Below are positions 1-14,800 of a stretch of DNA of 64,000 bases, one piece after another. The stretch is taken from NCBI GenBank assembly GCA_029168955.1, contig JAPDOI010000435.1:62001-126000 (forward strand), read 5' to 3'. Each line of letters begins with the position of its first letter. Position 1 is the stretch's first letter. The notes below the pieces were generated by a model. That model did not search any database. It was not told the DNA's origin and saw only the letters and a program-made list of their open reading frames with translations. The stretch is from Aplectana chamaeleonis. Taxonomy: Eukaryota > Nematoda > Chromadorea > Rhabditida > Cosmocercidae. The translations under genes were made by a program, and so were the position numbers.

Positions 1-1680
1 TTTTCGTCTGCATCAACATCCGACGCTTCGCGTCCTTGTTCTTCCTTTGGTGGGAAGGTGTTGCGCCATTAACATTACAATACGGTTGTCGCTAAACGGC
101 GTCAAGTTGTTCCTGCTCCCGGTATAGGATCTTGTCTTTCCGCTCATGCGGGTCTACTCATTCGGAACAATTCACTCACTGATCTAGTTCATTGTTCTCA
201 TGTCGATAGAAGTCAGTCTACATCTCTGTGTTCATCTGCATTCGAACTTTTTACGCATGAAATTTTATCCTTGTCAATATTGTTTTGTATCATTTTCTAG
301 GCTTTTTTCCTCGTCTTGTGCCTCTCACGTTACCGCCATTAGGCTTCTTGTAAATTAGTTTTTGATTCTATCGCACATTTACACCGCTTCTTTCGGTCTG
401 CCTGTTCGTTTTTGAACATATTGATTTTTTTCTTGTATATACATTGTGTACATTACTTTTTATGTCATTGTCCACTAAATGCTTTAAAATTCAAGGTTGT
501 TTGCACATAACAATAACACTGTATCATCGGCTAATCCCGTATCTCTAAAACAGATGTTTCTTTCGCGGTGGCATCCTACATACAGCGGTATGTAATGACC
601 CGAAACTTGCCAAGTCGCATTGATAAATTGATAATCGGACTGGATGCTAAACATCCATACCCAATGAAGCTGCATATCGCGTTTCATTAGGAATAGATGT
701 TTGGAATGAGGTGCAAAATTTCCAATCCTCTGCAATATTCAGACAGGCTTCGACTAACTTCTATTGTGATGTCGAGCACATCCTTGTCCGCCTTTTTGAA
801 ACATGATTGCGACGTTGACTCCAACTAATCTGTGGCCAAAATTTTCCAGGCGGGCGTTTTTGCCCAGGGTAGCGTTGTGCAATGCTATTGTTTCGCTTCA
901 CTTATAATGGCACGTGCTTAAAGTGCAACTGAACTGAAAAGTACTCTCACTATTGAACAAATGATTCCAAGCAACCACTTCTTTGGAAGTGTTTTCCATC
1001 TAGTGTTACGATTGGCTTCAACGGTACTGTTTTCTGTGGGAAGATCACACGAAAATCATTTTCCGCAGAGTATTACTTGAATACACGCTCGGCGCAGTCC
1101 TTTCTTGGTGGTGTAGTTTGTATCAACACAAATTTTGCCGCCAAGAGGGGACCAAAACGGTCAGTGCGATGCGTGCCTATTGTACTTCGTTTTTCTCATA
1201 GTTGGTAGTGTGCGCTCCGACCTACTGAATCGCTTCCGTATACCCGCTCGCATATTTACGTGGGTTGCAGCCAGACGTAAAAAAATGCAAAATTACAGTT
1301 TCCGATTATTCGATCGGATAGAGCGGTCCATGATAGTGGAGACGAGGTGAGAATGAAAACGTGCCCAAATTTTGGTCCAAAAATGAAAACACTTCCGAGA
1401 CTCTTCAGTAGGCTAACGTTGATTGCCTAAGATAGATTAGTGTAGTATTGATTTCAAAACAATTGAACAAAAACTACAGAAAGCTTGTTTTTCCTGGAAA
1501 TCTGCAGTTACGGAATTTTCGGAAGAAAAACTTTCCCAGGCAAAACGGAAAAATTTGCGGCATTTTCGTAAAGCTTTGGTCACCACGAAGGGAGAATATA
1601 AATTCAACGAGTTCCGGGCCAACGTTCTGCCTGACCCTGCTAAATCTTGTTTGCCACTATCTCCCCACTTTGGTCACTCT
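1..1680. other. Unassigned AT-rich DNA
   Basis: No exon, RNA gene or repeat end could be supported here. Only short open frames without recognisable motifs occur on either strand, and no pairing inverted repeat was found. Confidence 0.5.
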
Positions 1681-2720
1681 TCGGGGTATGGTATACATTG
1701 GCGACACACGGCCGCGTCGCTCTGCACAGCGACAGGCGTCGGCGTATTTGCAGTATCAGCCCTCCGCGACACGTCGCTGCGACAGACTCGCCTCGCTATA
1801 AGGAATAGTGCATAATTGTGTATCTTCCACGGTGTCGCGGTATAGGAACTGGTACAACCCGCCGCGCCCAGCGCAGCAATCGATCGCGCCTAGCACTGAC
1901 AGCCGTCGCGCGCGGCGATTCTAGTGGCTCAGACAAAGAGGCGGACTCATTGCGACGCCCAATAGGAACAAATGGGGAGTCAGCGGCGATCTGCCCGCTG
2001 TTTTTGAACACGGTCAGCTCTAAATGGGCTCACGATCAGATCGCCTGGGCGAAAAAAGGACCGATCGCGAAATTTCTGTTTAACATAGTTATTAATTACA
2101 ATACAGCTAGGCGGAGCCTAGGACCAAAATTTAGCATCTGCGGGTGGTATGTCCTTTATCTGGTAGGGCTAGGGTGTACTACCGCTGGTGCAGCTAAGGA
2201 GGTACGTGACGTACCTCAAACTCGGGTACTTGAGCCGGCGACGATCTCGTTTTACCACACAGGACAGTGGATCGTAGTCGACGCGGGGCCGTCGCGGTCT
2301 GTCCGATATGTGCCGGTGCTCGCGATCAGCCCGAATACGATGTAGATCGTTCGCGATCAGTGCTTATTACATTGTTGTACGCGATAGAAACGATTCATGG
2401 TCGCGGTAAGTTCTTCTTACCAGTGGCTCTCGCTATAAGTCCGCACATCTGTCGGGCACATTGCGCGAGGATATCGAGCAACCACAGCTTGTCCGCGATC
2501 AGTTAGAATTGGATTTTCGCTCGCCGTAGAAACGGTTTCTGAGCGCGGTAAGTGCTATTCAACAAATTTGTGAGCGATAAGACTGTCCTATTATCTGAGT
2601 GGGAGCTGTTATGCGCGACGGTGTCATGCCTGTGTCGCGGCCAATCTACACTTTTCCACTATGTGCGCGCTGTTTAGCGCCGGCTGGCCTGTGGGTCGTG
2701 TCGTCGTGCACTGCACTGCG
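1681..2720. repeat. GC-rich tract with recurring CGATCGCG-type words
   Basis: Base composition rises against both flanks, and words such as CGCGATCAGT, TCGCGGTAAG and CGCTATAAG recur. Two segments about 140 bp apart (near 2350 and 2491) share the order CGCGATCAGT, GTAGAAACG or ATAGAAACG, then CGCGGTAAGT, which suggests a very degenerate tandem repeat. Long open frames are present only because stops are rare in GC-rich sequence. No function is assigned. Confidence 0.35.
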
Positions 2721-4189
<1,469 letters not shown>

Positions 4190-4429
4190 CGGAGGGCAGA
4201 CGGAGGCTGAGGCATCGCGCCTCGAATGATGTGAATTACGACGTTTTGTAGAGGGTAAATGATGATCTGGTGACAAGCAGCGGCAGCCGTTTGAAGCAGC
4301 GATTCTCGCTTTCTAGTAGTCAGTGATCCCGTCCTGACCGAATATACGATCTTGGCTGTGACATATGTGCATATTTGGCAATTTGAAGGCAGGACATAGT
4401 CTTGGGCCATATCGATTAATCATTTGAAT

Positions 4430-4870
4430 AATGTAAGAAGAAACCAAATGTTCGAGTATTCGATTCACTCCGAAATTTTGATTCCCGAGGATTACGACGA
4501 TTCGATTCATTCGGCAATTTCGGTTCGTCCGAATATTCTATTTAATTGAGAAGCTAATTGGCTCGATTTTTCGAATGTTCTATTTATTCTTTTTTTGAAT
4601 ATTCGTTTAGTTCGAAAATCTGAAATATTCGATTTTTCGATTATTCGGTCAATTTCGGGTCATAACAAACGATTGTTTAGCCATTGAAAAAATAATGTGA
4701 CCCATGAATTATGCGGAAACGATTAGATTATTCGAATATTCGGATTTTCAAGAAAAATCATTCGAATCTGATAGAGGACAGGTTTCCAAACGGGTTGGTT
4801 CATGCAATAGAATTTATAGACCTCATTCGAATGTTATCATTCATTCAAACGCAGTATTCGACAAATTCCA
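4430..4870. repeat. Degenerate ATTCG/CGAAT-rich tract
   Basis: Words such as ATTCGA, TTCGAA and GAATATTC recur irregularly on both strands over about 440 bp. Dense short motifs like these are common in subterminal parts of DNA transposons, but no terminal inverted repeat pair delimiting an element was found. No coding potential was seen. Confidence 0.45.
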
Positions 4871-4935
4871 TCATTCCTTAAATTGAAAAAAAACGTTTAT
4901 TGGAAATCACATTCATTTGGTTATTTTAAGATTCC

Positions 4936-5590
4936 TATACTCAGAAAAAGGAAAACGAGTTACTTGTAACATAAAAGGCCGAACACAAGTTTCTTGTAAC
5001 ATATCTGAGTCGATGTAAGTTACTTGCGACTTATCTCAGCTCATTTAAGTTACATGTATCATTTCGGCCGGATACTACGTGCGGTGCGCCTCCGATATGT
5101 TACATGTATCTTAAATGACCTGAGATAAGTCGCAAGTAACTTACATCAAGTAACTTGTTTTCAATTTGTGAGAGGACACTCGTGCAGTGCGCCTCCGATA
5201 TGTCACATGTAACTTAAAAGGCACAACATAAGACGCAAGTAACTTGAATCGGCCGAGAAGTTATTTCCGAGGGGGATATACGACGCACTCGCGGGGTCAG
5301 TCATACGACTGGGGCTGCTGTTGGTTCAATTACCCAAGCTTGAGGTACTTGACTCCACACCAGCAGGGGAGGCCCCGCACAGCATTTTTTTGCGTAGTCT
5401 GTGGTCTGGGATGCGCTCCCTGCGTCGCGTGTCATCTGCGTCATGTGATGGCCACCCATAGTGAAAATATAAATGTAAGTTACATGTAATATAAATGTAC
5501 GTTACATGTAATATAAATGTATGTTACTTGAGACATTCAAGTAAGTTACATTTATATTACAAGTAACTTGTTTTGATTTTTCTGAGTATA
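4936..5590. mobile_element. Foldback/MITE-like element with 40-bp terminal inverted repeats
   Basis: The left end (4936-4975) and right end (5551-5590) are inverted repeats matching at about 36 of 40 positions, both with TACTCAGAAA at the outer edge. TA at each edge fits a TA target duplication. A second inverted pair lies inside (about 5012-5065 against 5095-5147), and the AAGTTACTTG / TTACATGTA words recur throughout. There is no transposase frame, so this is a non-autonomous element, possibly Tc1/mariner-mobilised (inference from the TA site only). Confidence 0.75.
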
Positions 5591-5885
5591 CGAGGGGCGA
5601 GTGTGGGGCAGTGGCAAGAGGCGCCGCTGTCACGCACACGGTCGAGTGATCGATCCTCACCCAAGGTCAATCAAGCCTTCTATCCCTCTGGGGTCGGTAA
5701 ATTGGTACCAGACTTTTCTGGGAGGGTAAAAACAGTGACTTGAACATCGACTGACCTCCGCCAGTCATCGTATAGGCCCTATACGCATTCAAAAAGCTTC
5801 TACGACTCTGAACGGAAGTCAAATATGTGGCGCATCCCCCGAGGATTGATGTACGCCGAGAACTGTATTCTTTATATACGATTAG
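5591..5885 (+). mobile_element. tRNA-like SINE, copy 1
   Basis: The 5' part has tRNA-like box A (GGGGCAGTGGCAAGAGG) and box B (GATCGATCC) spacing. The body reads GGGGTCGGTAAATTGGTACC, then an ACAGTGACTTGAAC-like segment. The body matches a second, inverted copy at about 27693-27815, which shows a dispersed family. tRNA-derived SINEs are transcribed by Pol III and mobilised by LINE reverse transcriptase. The 3' boundary is approximate. Confidence 0.6.
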
Positions 5886-6555
5886 TTCATTCAATCGAGA
5901 ATTTTAGAACGGTTTCATGCGGATTTTTCTTTCTTCTGAGGTGCTCTGAAAATACGGTATTCGAATTATTTTTTATTTGAAAGCTAGCGTCGAACGCATA
6001 TTTCTACAGCGCTTCAATGCTGAAAATACGTCAATTGTATACAATCGTGTGGGTTGCACCACAATGCCAACACTGCTCTAAGCACTGCAAACTCAGCTTC
6101 AATGACCCTACACGAGTACTTCCGACACGCTAACCCGTTAAGCTGCTTCCAAGCACTTGTGAAACGTTACGCTCATCGAATCAATAGAGAAGAGAACTTG
6201 AGAATAAAGCGATCTTCAACAGATAGCGCATTTACTATCATCTGAAAACCGAGGAGAAAGACCACTCGATTTGGTAGCGAGTGAACATGTGTACATGCCT
6301 GTCTGTCTTTCTACTTACATAAATTAACTGAAGAAAAAACTGCTGTATTGTAGTGTAGAAAGACGGTCGTCGAGCAGCTTCTTAATTTTTTCTCTAGGCA
6401 TTGTTGTAGTTCATGATTCTGGACCTTCCGTAACCATAGAAAACTCTGAAACAATGTTATTCGTGTATTTTGTCCTTCAAGATGCAAGGCGATTTCTTGA
6501 TGATTTGAGAACGCCGTCTTCAAGTCAATAGAAACAGTGAATAGTGCAAATCAAA
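5886..6555. other. Unassigned DNA
   Basis: No exon, repeat end or RNA structure could be supported in this stretch. Confidence 0.45.
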
Positions 6556-6815
6556 TTAGAATACTCGCGAGATGTTTTGTAAAAACAGGGTGCATTTGCC
6601 AATTTTGGCAGAAAACGACCCATGCTTGTAACTTTTTCGAGCGACGCTTTTTTGGATTTCAAAAGCGCTGTGAAATTCACAGTTGGAGTTTGTACCTAAT
6701 GGTGTGATTTGTGGGAAGAAGTTTCCTAAAATCGCGTTATTTTTGAAGGAAATTGTTTTCGCGATCATTTCTTGAAAACTTTGCGCGCAACAAAGCGCGG
6801 CGAAACATCAAGTAG
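6556..6815 (+). repeat. Dispersed repeat on the left of the satellite (copy A)
   Basis: This segment aligns over its length, with gaps, to the reverse complement of 17735-17965 on the other side of the satellite. Shared words include ATGCTTGTAACTTTTT, GAAGTTTCCT and GCGGCGAAAC. The two copies are inverted relative to each other and flank the 8.3-kb array. They may be the ends of one large element or two independent insertions. Confidence 0.55.
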
Positions 6816-7209
6816 TAGTTTCAAAAGTAACAAGGTGCACACCCACGCCGCTTCGCGGCTTTTTTGTAGGCGTGCCTCGCGTTGTGTTCATTATTTGATT
6901 GGACTTTGGATAAAAGACAATTATGTGGAAAAATTCTGCTACAAAACCTGTTAGCGAACAGTCTTGGGAGAACTCTTGAAAAAACCACTCCATCTTCTTA
7001 AGCGCCCTCCCCTCTGACCTCTTAAAAATTTCCGGAACTGCGTGCTCACAACTCAAATACAGGCCTTTGTGCAGTTTTTCAAGCTTCTTCTGGAAATGCG
7101 ACCCTTGAAGAAGCGCGGTCATCTCAAATCACCTCTTTCCCATATCATACGGTTTTACCGGTGTTTGGCGCAGTGCTAGTTTCGTCCCACACACTTTCCT
7201 CAGCGCTCG
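6816..7209. other. Spacer with GCCGCTTCGCGGC hairpin
   Basis: No gene was seen. A short hairpin, GCCGCTTCGCGGC (about 6847-6859), lies here. A longer version of the same hairpin occurs at 17375-17397 on the other side of the satellite. Confidence 0.45.
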
Positions 7210-7795
7210 GGGCGCTCCCAACTGCTCAAAAAACCGCTGCATTCATTGCGTGTCGAATATGCATTCAACTCGAGTGACAACACCCATCGAAAGGCTCTAT
7301 CACAGGGGCACGTGCTCCAAACAGCAGCACGTGCTGCAAAATTTCACAGCAGGAGCATGTGCCATAAAATTCAATCGCAAGAGTGCGTGCTGCAGGGTAG
7401 TCCAGCATTATCGTAGAAGCACACACCAACGTGCGACGCGGCCAGCTCGCCGAGCACCACCTGGGGCCGTCAGCGATTGGACGAGGCGTCCAGCGGTCGG
7501 GCGGGTAAAGTACAGCAAACTTGGGTAATTAAACCGGCGAAACTGCCGACCTCTTAGCTCCTTCTCAGAAGTGCATCGTATACTTTCCTTTTTTGGATAA
7601 TCGTTTTGTCATCGAGTTGAATGTGTATCATGCGTGCATTGGACGGCTTATTTGTTGGGGCACATGCTGTAATTTGAAAGACAATAAGAGCACGTGCTTC
7701 CTTAGCAGCACGTCCCGTAACTGTGCTCGAAACCACCTTGTCTCCGAGTTGAATGCATATTCGACACGCATTGAATGCGGCGATCGTCTGAGTGG
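7210..7795. mobile_element. Foldback element with E-box-rich arms
   Basis: Arms of about 150 bp (7210-7375 and 7650-7795) are imperfect inverted repeats. The best-conserved part is GTGTCGAATATGCATTCAAC on the left with its complement on the right. Each arm holds CACGTG or CATGTG words (GCACGTGCTCC, GCAGCACGTGC). No coding capacity was seen. It lies directly before a second foldback and the satellite. Confidence 0.6.
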
Positions 7796-7852
7796 GTCCC
7801 GCACCCTTTCCCCGGCGCTTGGCGCACTTCTAGATGGGTCACAAACACTATC

Positions 7853-8670
7853 TATCAAAAAGGGGTCTTCCAAGCAAAAAGGTTTGGTTGGCGTCAGAAA
7901 CGTTCCAACAAAAAGGGAACAATAATTAAGTTGAATGAGGAGAGTCTACAAAAAGTGAACAATATTCTATCAAAAAGGGTTTTCCAAGCAAAGAGGTTTG
8001 GCTGGCGTCAGAAACGTTCCAACAAAAAGGAACAATAGGTAAGTAGAATGAGGAGAGTCTACAAAAAGTGAACAATATTTTCTGAGACTGATTTTCCTGG
8101 CCGATGCTTCTTAACAGCAAAAACAAACCGTTGTGGTACTTCTAGAGGAAGAGTTCAATGGTTTCAAGAATGGACTTCTATTCGTTGACGAGAATATAAG
8201 AAAATATTCTCATTAGATGCTGCACTTTGGTTTCGCTTCTCGTAGCAGCTGGAGCTAACTCGTCCGTCTGTGTTTTTGGCATCATCTTCTATTCTGATGG
8301 TAAGTATTAGGTTTACATGCACATACTTTTTAACGGTTCTCGTGTAGTCAAGACGAGTTTTGGAACCACAGAGTACTTCCGTGTAGAACACCGCAACGGT
8401 TTGTTTTGCTGTTAAGAAGTATCGGCCAGGAAAATCAGTCTCAGAAAATATTGTTCACTTTTTGTAGACTCTCCTCATTCTACTTACCTATTGTTCCCTT
8501 TTTGTTGGAACGTTTCTGACGCCAGGCAAACCTCTTTGCTTGGAAAACCCTTTTTGATAGAATATTGTTCACTTTTTGTAGACTCTCCTCATTCAACTTA
8601 ATTATTGTTCCCCTTTGTTGAACGTTTCTGACGCCAACCAAACTCTTTGCTTGGAAGACCCCTTTGATAG
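7853..8670. mobile_element. Large foldback element, two 120-bp direct repeats per arm
   Basis: The left arm (about 7853-8168) and right arm (about 8361-8670) are inverted repeats over about 300 bp around a spacer of about 190 bp. Each arm has two tandem units containing CTTCCAAGCAAAAAGGTTTG-like and GGCGTCAGAAACGTTCCAAC-like words, followed by GAGGAGAGTCTACAAAAAGT. No transposase frame was found. Divergence between arms is low, so the inverted duplication is fairly young or kept similar by conversion. Confidence 0.8.
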
Positions 8671-8802
8671 AATTGTTCACTTTTTATTGATATTACGAAG
8701 TAATATCCTGAAAAATCTTCAATAATTCTCGAATAGCATGGATTGCTATAATAATCAGTAAGCAACAACCTTGTTGCGCACGCTACAAATGAAGCGCTAC
8801 TC

Positions 8803-11800
8803 ACTTTCCACGACGTCCTGATGATGTCAGAAAATGCCCTATGCACTTGGCACCACCTTGGCACGACGTCCCGGTGACGGCACCAGGTGCTCTATGCACT
8901 TGGCACGACGTTCTGATGACGTCATCAGATGCTATGTACTTTACATGACATCCTGATGACGTCATCAGATGCCCTATGTACTTTACATGACATCCTGATG
9001 CCAGCTTCAGATGCCCTATGTACTTTACATGACATCCTGATGAAGTCATCAGATGCCCTATGTACTTTACATGACATCTTCCTGATGACGTCATCAGATG
9101 CCCTATGTACTACATGACACCCTGATGACGTCATCAGATGCCCTATGTACTTTACATGACACCCTGATGACGTCATCAGATGCCCTATGTACTTTACATG
9201 ACACCCTGATGACGTTATCAGATGCCCTATGTACTTCACATAACACCCTGACGACGTCATCAGATGCCCTGTGTACTTTACATGACACCCTGATGATGTC
9301 ATCAGATGCCCTATGTACTTTACATGACATCCTGATGACGTCATCAGATGCCCTATGTACTTTACATGACACCCTGATGACGTCATCAGATGCCCTATCT
9401 ACTTTACACGACACCCTGATGACGTCATCAGATGCCCTATGTACTTTACATGACATCCTGATGACGTCATCAGATGCCCTATGTACTTTACATGACACCC
9501 TGATGACGTAATCAGATGCCCTATGTACTTCACATGACACCCTGATGACGTCATCAGATGCCCTATGTACTTTACATGACATCCTGATGACGTCATCAGA
9601 TGCCCTATGTACTTTACATGACACCCTGATGACGTCATCAGATGCCCTATGTACTTTACATGACACCTGATGACGTCAGATGCCCTATGTACTTTACATG
9701 ACACCCTGATGACGTCATCAGATGCCCTATGTGCTTCATTTGACACCCTGATGACGTCATCAGAGGCCCTATGTACTTTACATGACACCTGATGACGTCA
9801 TCAGATGCCCTTGTGTACTTTACATGACACCCTGATGATGTCATCAGATGCCCTATGTACTTTACATGACATCCTGATGACGTCATCAGATGCCCTGTGT
9901 ACTTTACATGACACCCTGATGACGTCATCAGATGCCCTATGTACTTTACATGACATCCTGATGACGTCATCAGATGCCCTGTGTACTTTACATGACACCC
10001 TGATGACGTCATCAGATGCCCTATGTACTTTACATGACATCCTGATGACGTCATCAGATGCCCTATGTACTTTACGCATGACACCCTGATGACGTCATCA
10101 GATGCCCTATGTACTTTACATGACACCCTGATGACGTCATCAGATGCCCTATGTACTTTTACATGACATCCTGATGATGTCATCAGATGCCCTATGTACT
10201 TTACATGACACCCTGATGACGTCATCAGATGCCCTATGTACTTTACATGACACCCTGATGACGTCATCAGATGCCCTATGTACTTTACATGATTACCCTG
10301 ATGACGTCATCAGATGCCCTATGTACTTTACATGACACCTTGATGACGTCATCAGATGCCCTATGTACTTTACATGACATCCTGATGACGTCATCAGATG
10401 CCCTATGTACTTTACATGACATCTTGATGACGTCATCAGATGTCCTATGTGCTTTACATGACACTCTTATGACGTCATCAGATGCCCTATGTACTTTACA
10501 TGACACCCTGATGACGTCATCAGATGCCCTATGTACTTTACATGACATCCTGATGACGTCATCAGATGCCCTATGTACTTTACATGACACCCTGATGACG
10601 TCATCAGATGCCCTATGTACTTTACATGACATCTTGATGACGTCTTCAGATGCCCTATGTGTTTACATGACATCCTGATGACGTCATCATATGCCCTATG
10701 TACTTTACATGAACCCCTGATGACGTCATCTGATGCCCTATGTACTTTACATGACATCCTGATGACGTCATCAGATGCCCTATGTACTTTACATGACACC
10801 CTGTTGACGTCATCAGATGCCCTATGTACTTTACATGACATCCTGATGACGTCATCAGATGCCCTATGTACTTTACATGACACCCTGATGACGTCATCAG
10901 ATGCCCTATGTACTTTTTATTATGACACCCTGATGACGTCATCAGATGCCCTATGTACTTTACATGACACCCTGATGACGTCATCAGATGCCCTATGTAC
11001 TTTACGTGACACCTTATGACGTCATCAGATGCCCTATGTACTTTACATGACACCCTGATGACGTCATCAGATGCTCCTATGGTACTTTACATGACATCCT
11101 GATGACGTCATCAGATGCTCCTATGTACTTTACATGACATCCTGATGACGTCATCAGATGCCCTTATGTACTTTACATGACACCCTGATGACGTCATCAG
11201 ATGCCCTATGTACTTTACATGACACCCTGATGACGTCATCAGATGCCCTATGTACTTTACATGACACCCTGATGACGTCATCAGATGCCCTATGTAATTT
11301 ACATGACACCCTGATGACGTCATCAGATGCCCTATGTACTTTACATGACATCCTGATGACGTCATCAGATGCCCTATGTACTTTACATGACATCCTGATG
11401 ACGTCATCAGATGCCCTATGTACTTTACATGACACCCTGATGACGTCATCAGATGCCCTATGTACTTTACATGACACCCTGATGACGTCATCAGATGCCC
11501 TATGTACTTTACATGACACCCTGATGACGTCATCAGATGCCCTATGTACTTTAGCGACACCCTGATGACGTCATCAGATGCCCTATGTACTTTACATGAC
11601 ACCCTGATGACGTCATCAGATGCCCTATGTACTTTACGTGACACCCTTATGACGTCATCAGATGCCCTATGTACTTTACATGACATCTTGATGACGTCAT
11701 CAGATGCCCTATGTGCTTTACATGACACCCTTTATGACGTCATCAGATGCCCTATGTACTTTACATGACACCCTGATGACGTCATCAGATGCCCTATGTA

Positions 11801-14800
11801 CTTTTACATGACACCCTGATGACGTCATCAGATGCCCTATGTACTTTACATGACACCCTGATGACGTCATCAGATGCCCTATGTACTTTACATGACATCC
11901 TGATGACGTCATCAGATGCCCTATGTACTTTACATGACACCCCGATGACGTCATCAGATGCCCTATGTACTTTACATGACATCCTGATGACGTCATCAGA
12001 TGCCCTATGTACTTTACATGACATCCTGATGACGTCATCAGATGCCCTATGTACTTCACATGACACCCTGATGACGTCATCAGATGCCCTATGTACTTTA
12101 CATGACATCCTGATGACGTCATCAGATGCCCTATGTACTTTACATGACATCCTGATGACGTCATCAGATGCCCTATGTACTTCACATGACACCCTGATGA
12201 CGTCATCAGATGCCCTATGTACTTTACATGACATCTTGATGACGTCATCAGATGCCCTATGTGCTTTTCATGACACCCTTATGACGTCATCAGATCCCCT
12301 ATGTACTTTGCATGACATCCTGATGACGTCATCAGATGCCCTATGTACTTTACATGACGTCCTGATGACGTCATCAGATGCCCTATGTGCTTTACATGAC
12401 ACCCTGATGACGTCATCAGATGCCCTATGTACTTTACATGGCATCTTGATGACGTCATCAGATGCCCTATGTGCTTTACATGACACCCTGATGACGTCAT
12501 CAGATGCCCTATGTACTTTACATGACACCCTGATGACGTCATCAGATGCCCTATGTACTTTACATGACACCCTGATGACGTCATCAGATGCCCTATGTAC
12601 TTTACATGACACCCTGATGACGTCATCAGATGCCCTATGTACTTTACATGACACCCTGATGACGTCATCAGATGCCCTATGTACTTCACATGACACCCTG
12701 ATGACGTCATCAGAGGCCCTATGTACTTTACATGACATCCTGATGACGTCATCAGATGCCCTGTGTACTTTACATGACACCCTGATGACGTCATCAGATG
12801 CCCTATGTACTTTACATGACACCCTGATGACGTCATCAGATGCCCTATGTACTTTACATGACACCCTGATGACGTCATCAGATGCCCTATGTACTTTACA
12901 TGACATCCTGATGACGTCATCAGATGCCCTATGTACTTTACATGACACCCTGATGACGTCATCAGATGCCCTATGTACTTTACATGACATCCTGATGACG
13001 TCATCAGATGCCCTATGTACTTTACATGACACCCTGATGACGTCATCAGATGCCCTATGTACTTCACATGACACCCTGATGACGTCATCAGATGCCCTAT
13101 GTACTTTACATGACATCCTGATGACGTCATCAGATGCCCTATGTACTTTACATGACACCCTGATGACGTCATCAGATGCCCTATGTACTTTACATGACAC
13201 CCTGATGACGTCATCAGATGCCCTATGTACTTTACATGACATCTTGATGACGTCATCAGATGCCCTATGTGCTTTACATTACACCCTGATGACGTCATCA
13301 GATGCCCTATGTACTTTGCACGACATCCCGATGACGTCGTCAGATGCCCTATGTACTTTACATGGCATCCTGGTGCAGTTATCAGATGCCCTATGTGCTT
13401 TACATTACACCCTGATGACGTCATCAGATGCCCTATGTACTTTACATGGCATCCTGGTGCAGTTATCAGATGCCACATGTGCTTTACATTACACCCTGAT
13501 GACGTCATCAGATGCCCTATGTACTTTGCACGACATCCCGATGACGTCGTCAGATGCCCTATGTACTTTACATGGCATCCTGGTGCAGTTATCAGATGCC
13601 CTATGTACTTTACATTACAACCTGATGACGTCATCAGATGCCCTATGTACTTTACATGACATCCTGATGACGTCATCAGATGCCCTATGTACTTTACATG
13701 ACATCCTGATGACGTCATCAGATGCCCTATGTACTTTACATGACATCCTGATGACGTCATCAGATGCCCTGTGTACTTTACATGACACCCTGATGACGTC
13801 ATCAGATGCCCTATGTACTTTACATGACATCCTGATGACGTCATCAGATGCCCTGTGTACTTTACATGACACCCTGATGACGTCATCAGATGCCCTATGT
13901 ACTTTACATGACATCCTGATGACGTCATCAGATGCCCTATGTACTTTACATGACACCCTGATGACGTCATCAGATGCCCTATGTACTTTACATGACACCC
14001 TGATGACGTCATCAGATGCCCTATGTACTTTACATGACATCCTGATGACGTCATCAGATGCCCTATGTACTTTACATGACACCCTGATGACGTCATCAGA
14101 TGCCCTATGTACTTCACATGACACCCTGATGACGTCATCAGATGCCCTATGTACTTTACATGACATCCTGATGACGTCATCAGATGCCCTATGTACTTTA
14201 CATGACACCCTGATGACGTCATCAGATGCCCTATGTACTTTACATGACACTCTGATGACGTCATCAGATGCCCTATGTACTTTACATGACATCTTGATGA
14301 CGTCATCAGATGCCCTATGTGCTTTACATGACACCCTTATGACGTCATCAGATGCCCTATGTACTTTACATGACACCCTGATGACGTCATCAGATGCCCT
14401 ATGTACTTTACATGACATCCTGATGACGTCATCAGATGCCCTATGTGCTTTACATGACACCCTGATGACGTCATCAGATGCCCTATGTACTTTACATGGC
14501 ATCTTGATGACGTCATCAGATGCCCTATGTGCTTTACATGACACCCTGATGACGTCATCAGATGCCCTATGTACTTTACATGACACCCTGATGACGTCAT
14601 CAGATGCCCTATGTACTTTACATGACACCCTGATGACGTCATCAGATGCCCTATGTACTTTACATGACACCTGATGACGTCATCAGATGCCCTATGTACT
14701 TTAAGAGACACCTGATGACGTCATCAGATGCCCTATGTACTTCACATGACACCTGATGACGTCATCAGATGCCCTATGTACTTACATGACACCTGATGAC

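Noticed and set aside
11789..14674. A 961-codon open frame, and several of 100-675 codons on both strands, made of 14-residue repeats
   Set aside because: The monomer is 42 bp, a multiple of three, so stop-free frames follow automatically on both strands. Small indels break the frame repeatedly without any sign of compensation, and there is no signal, anchor or splice context.
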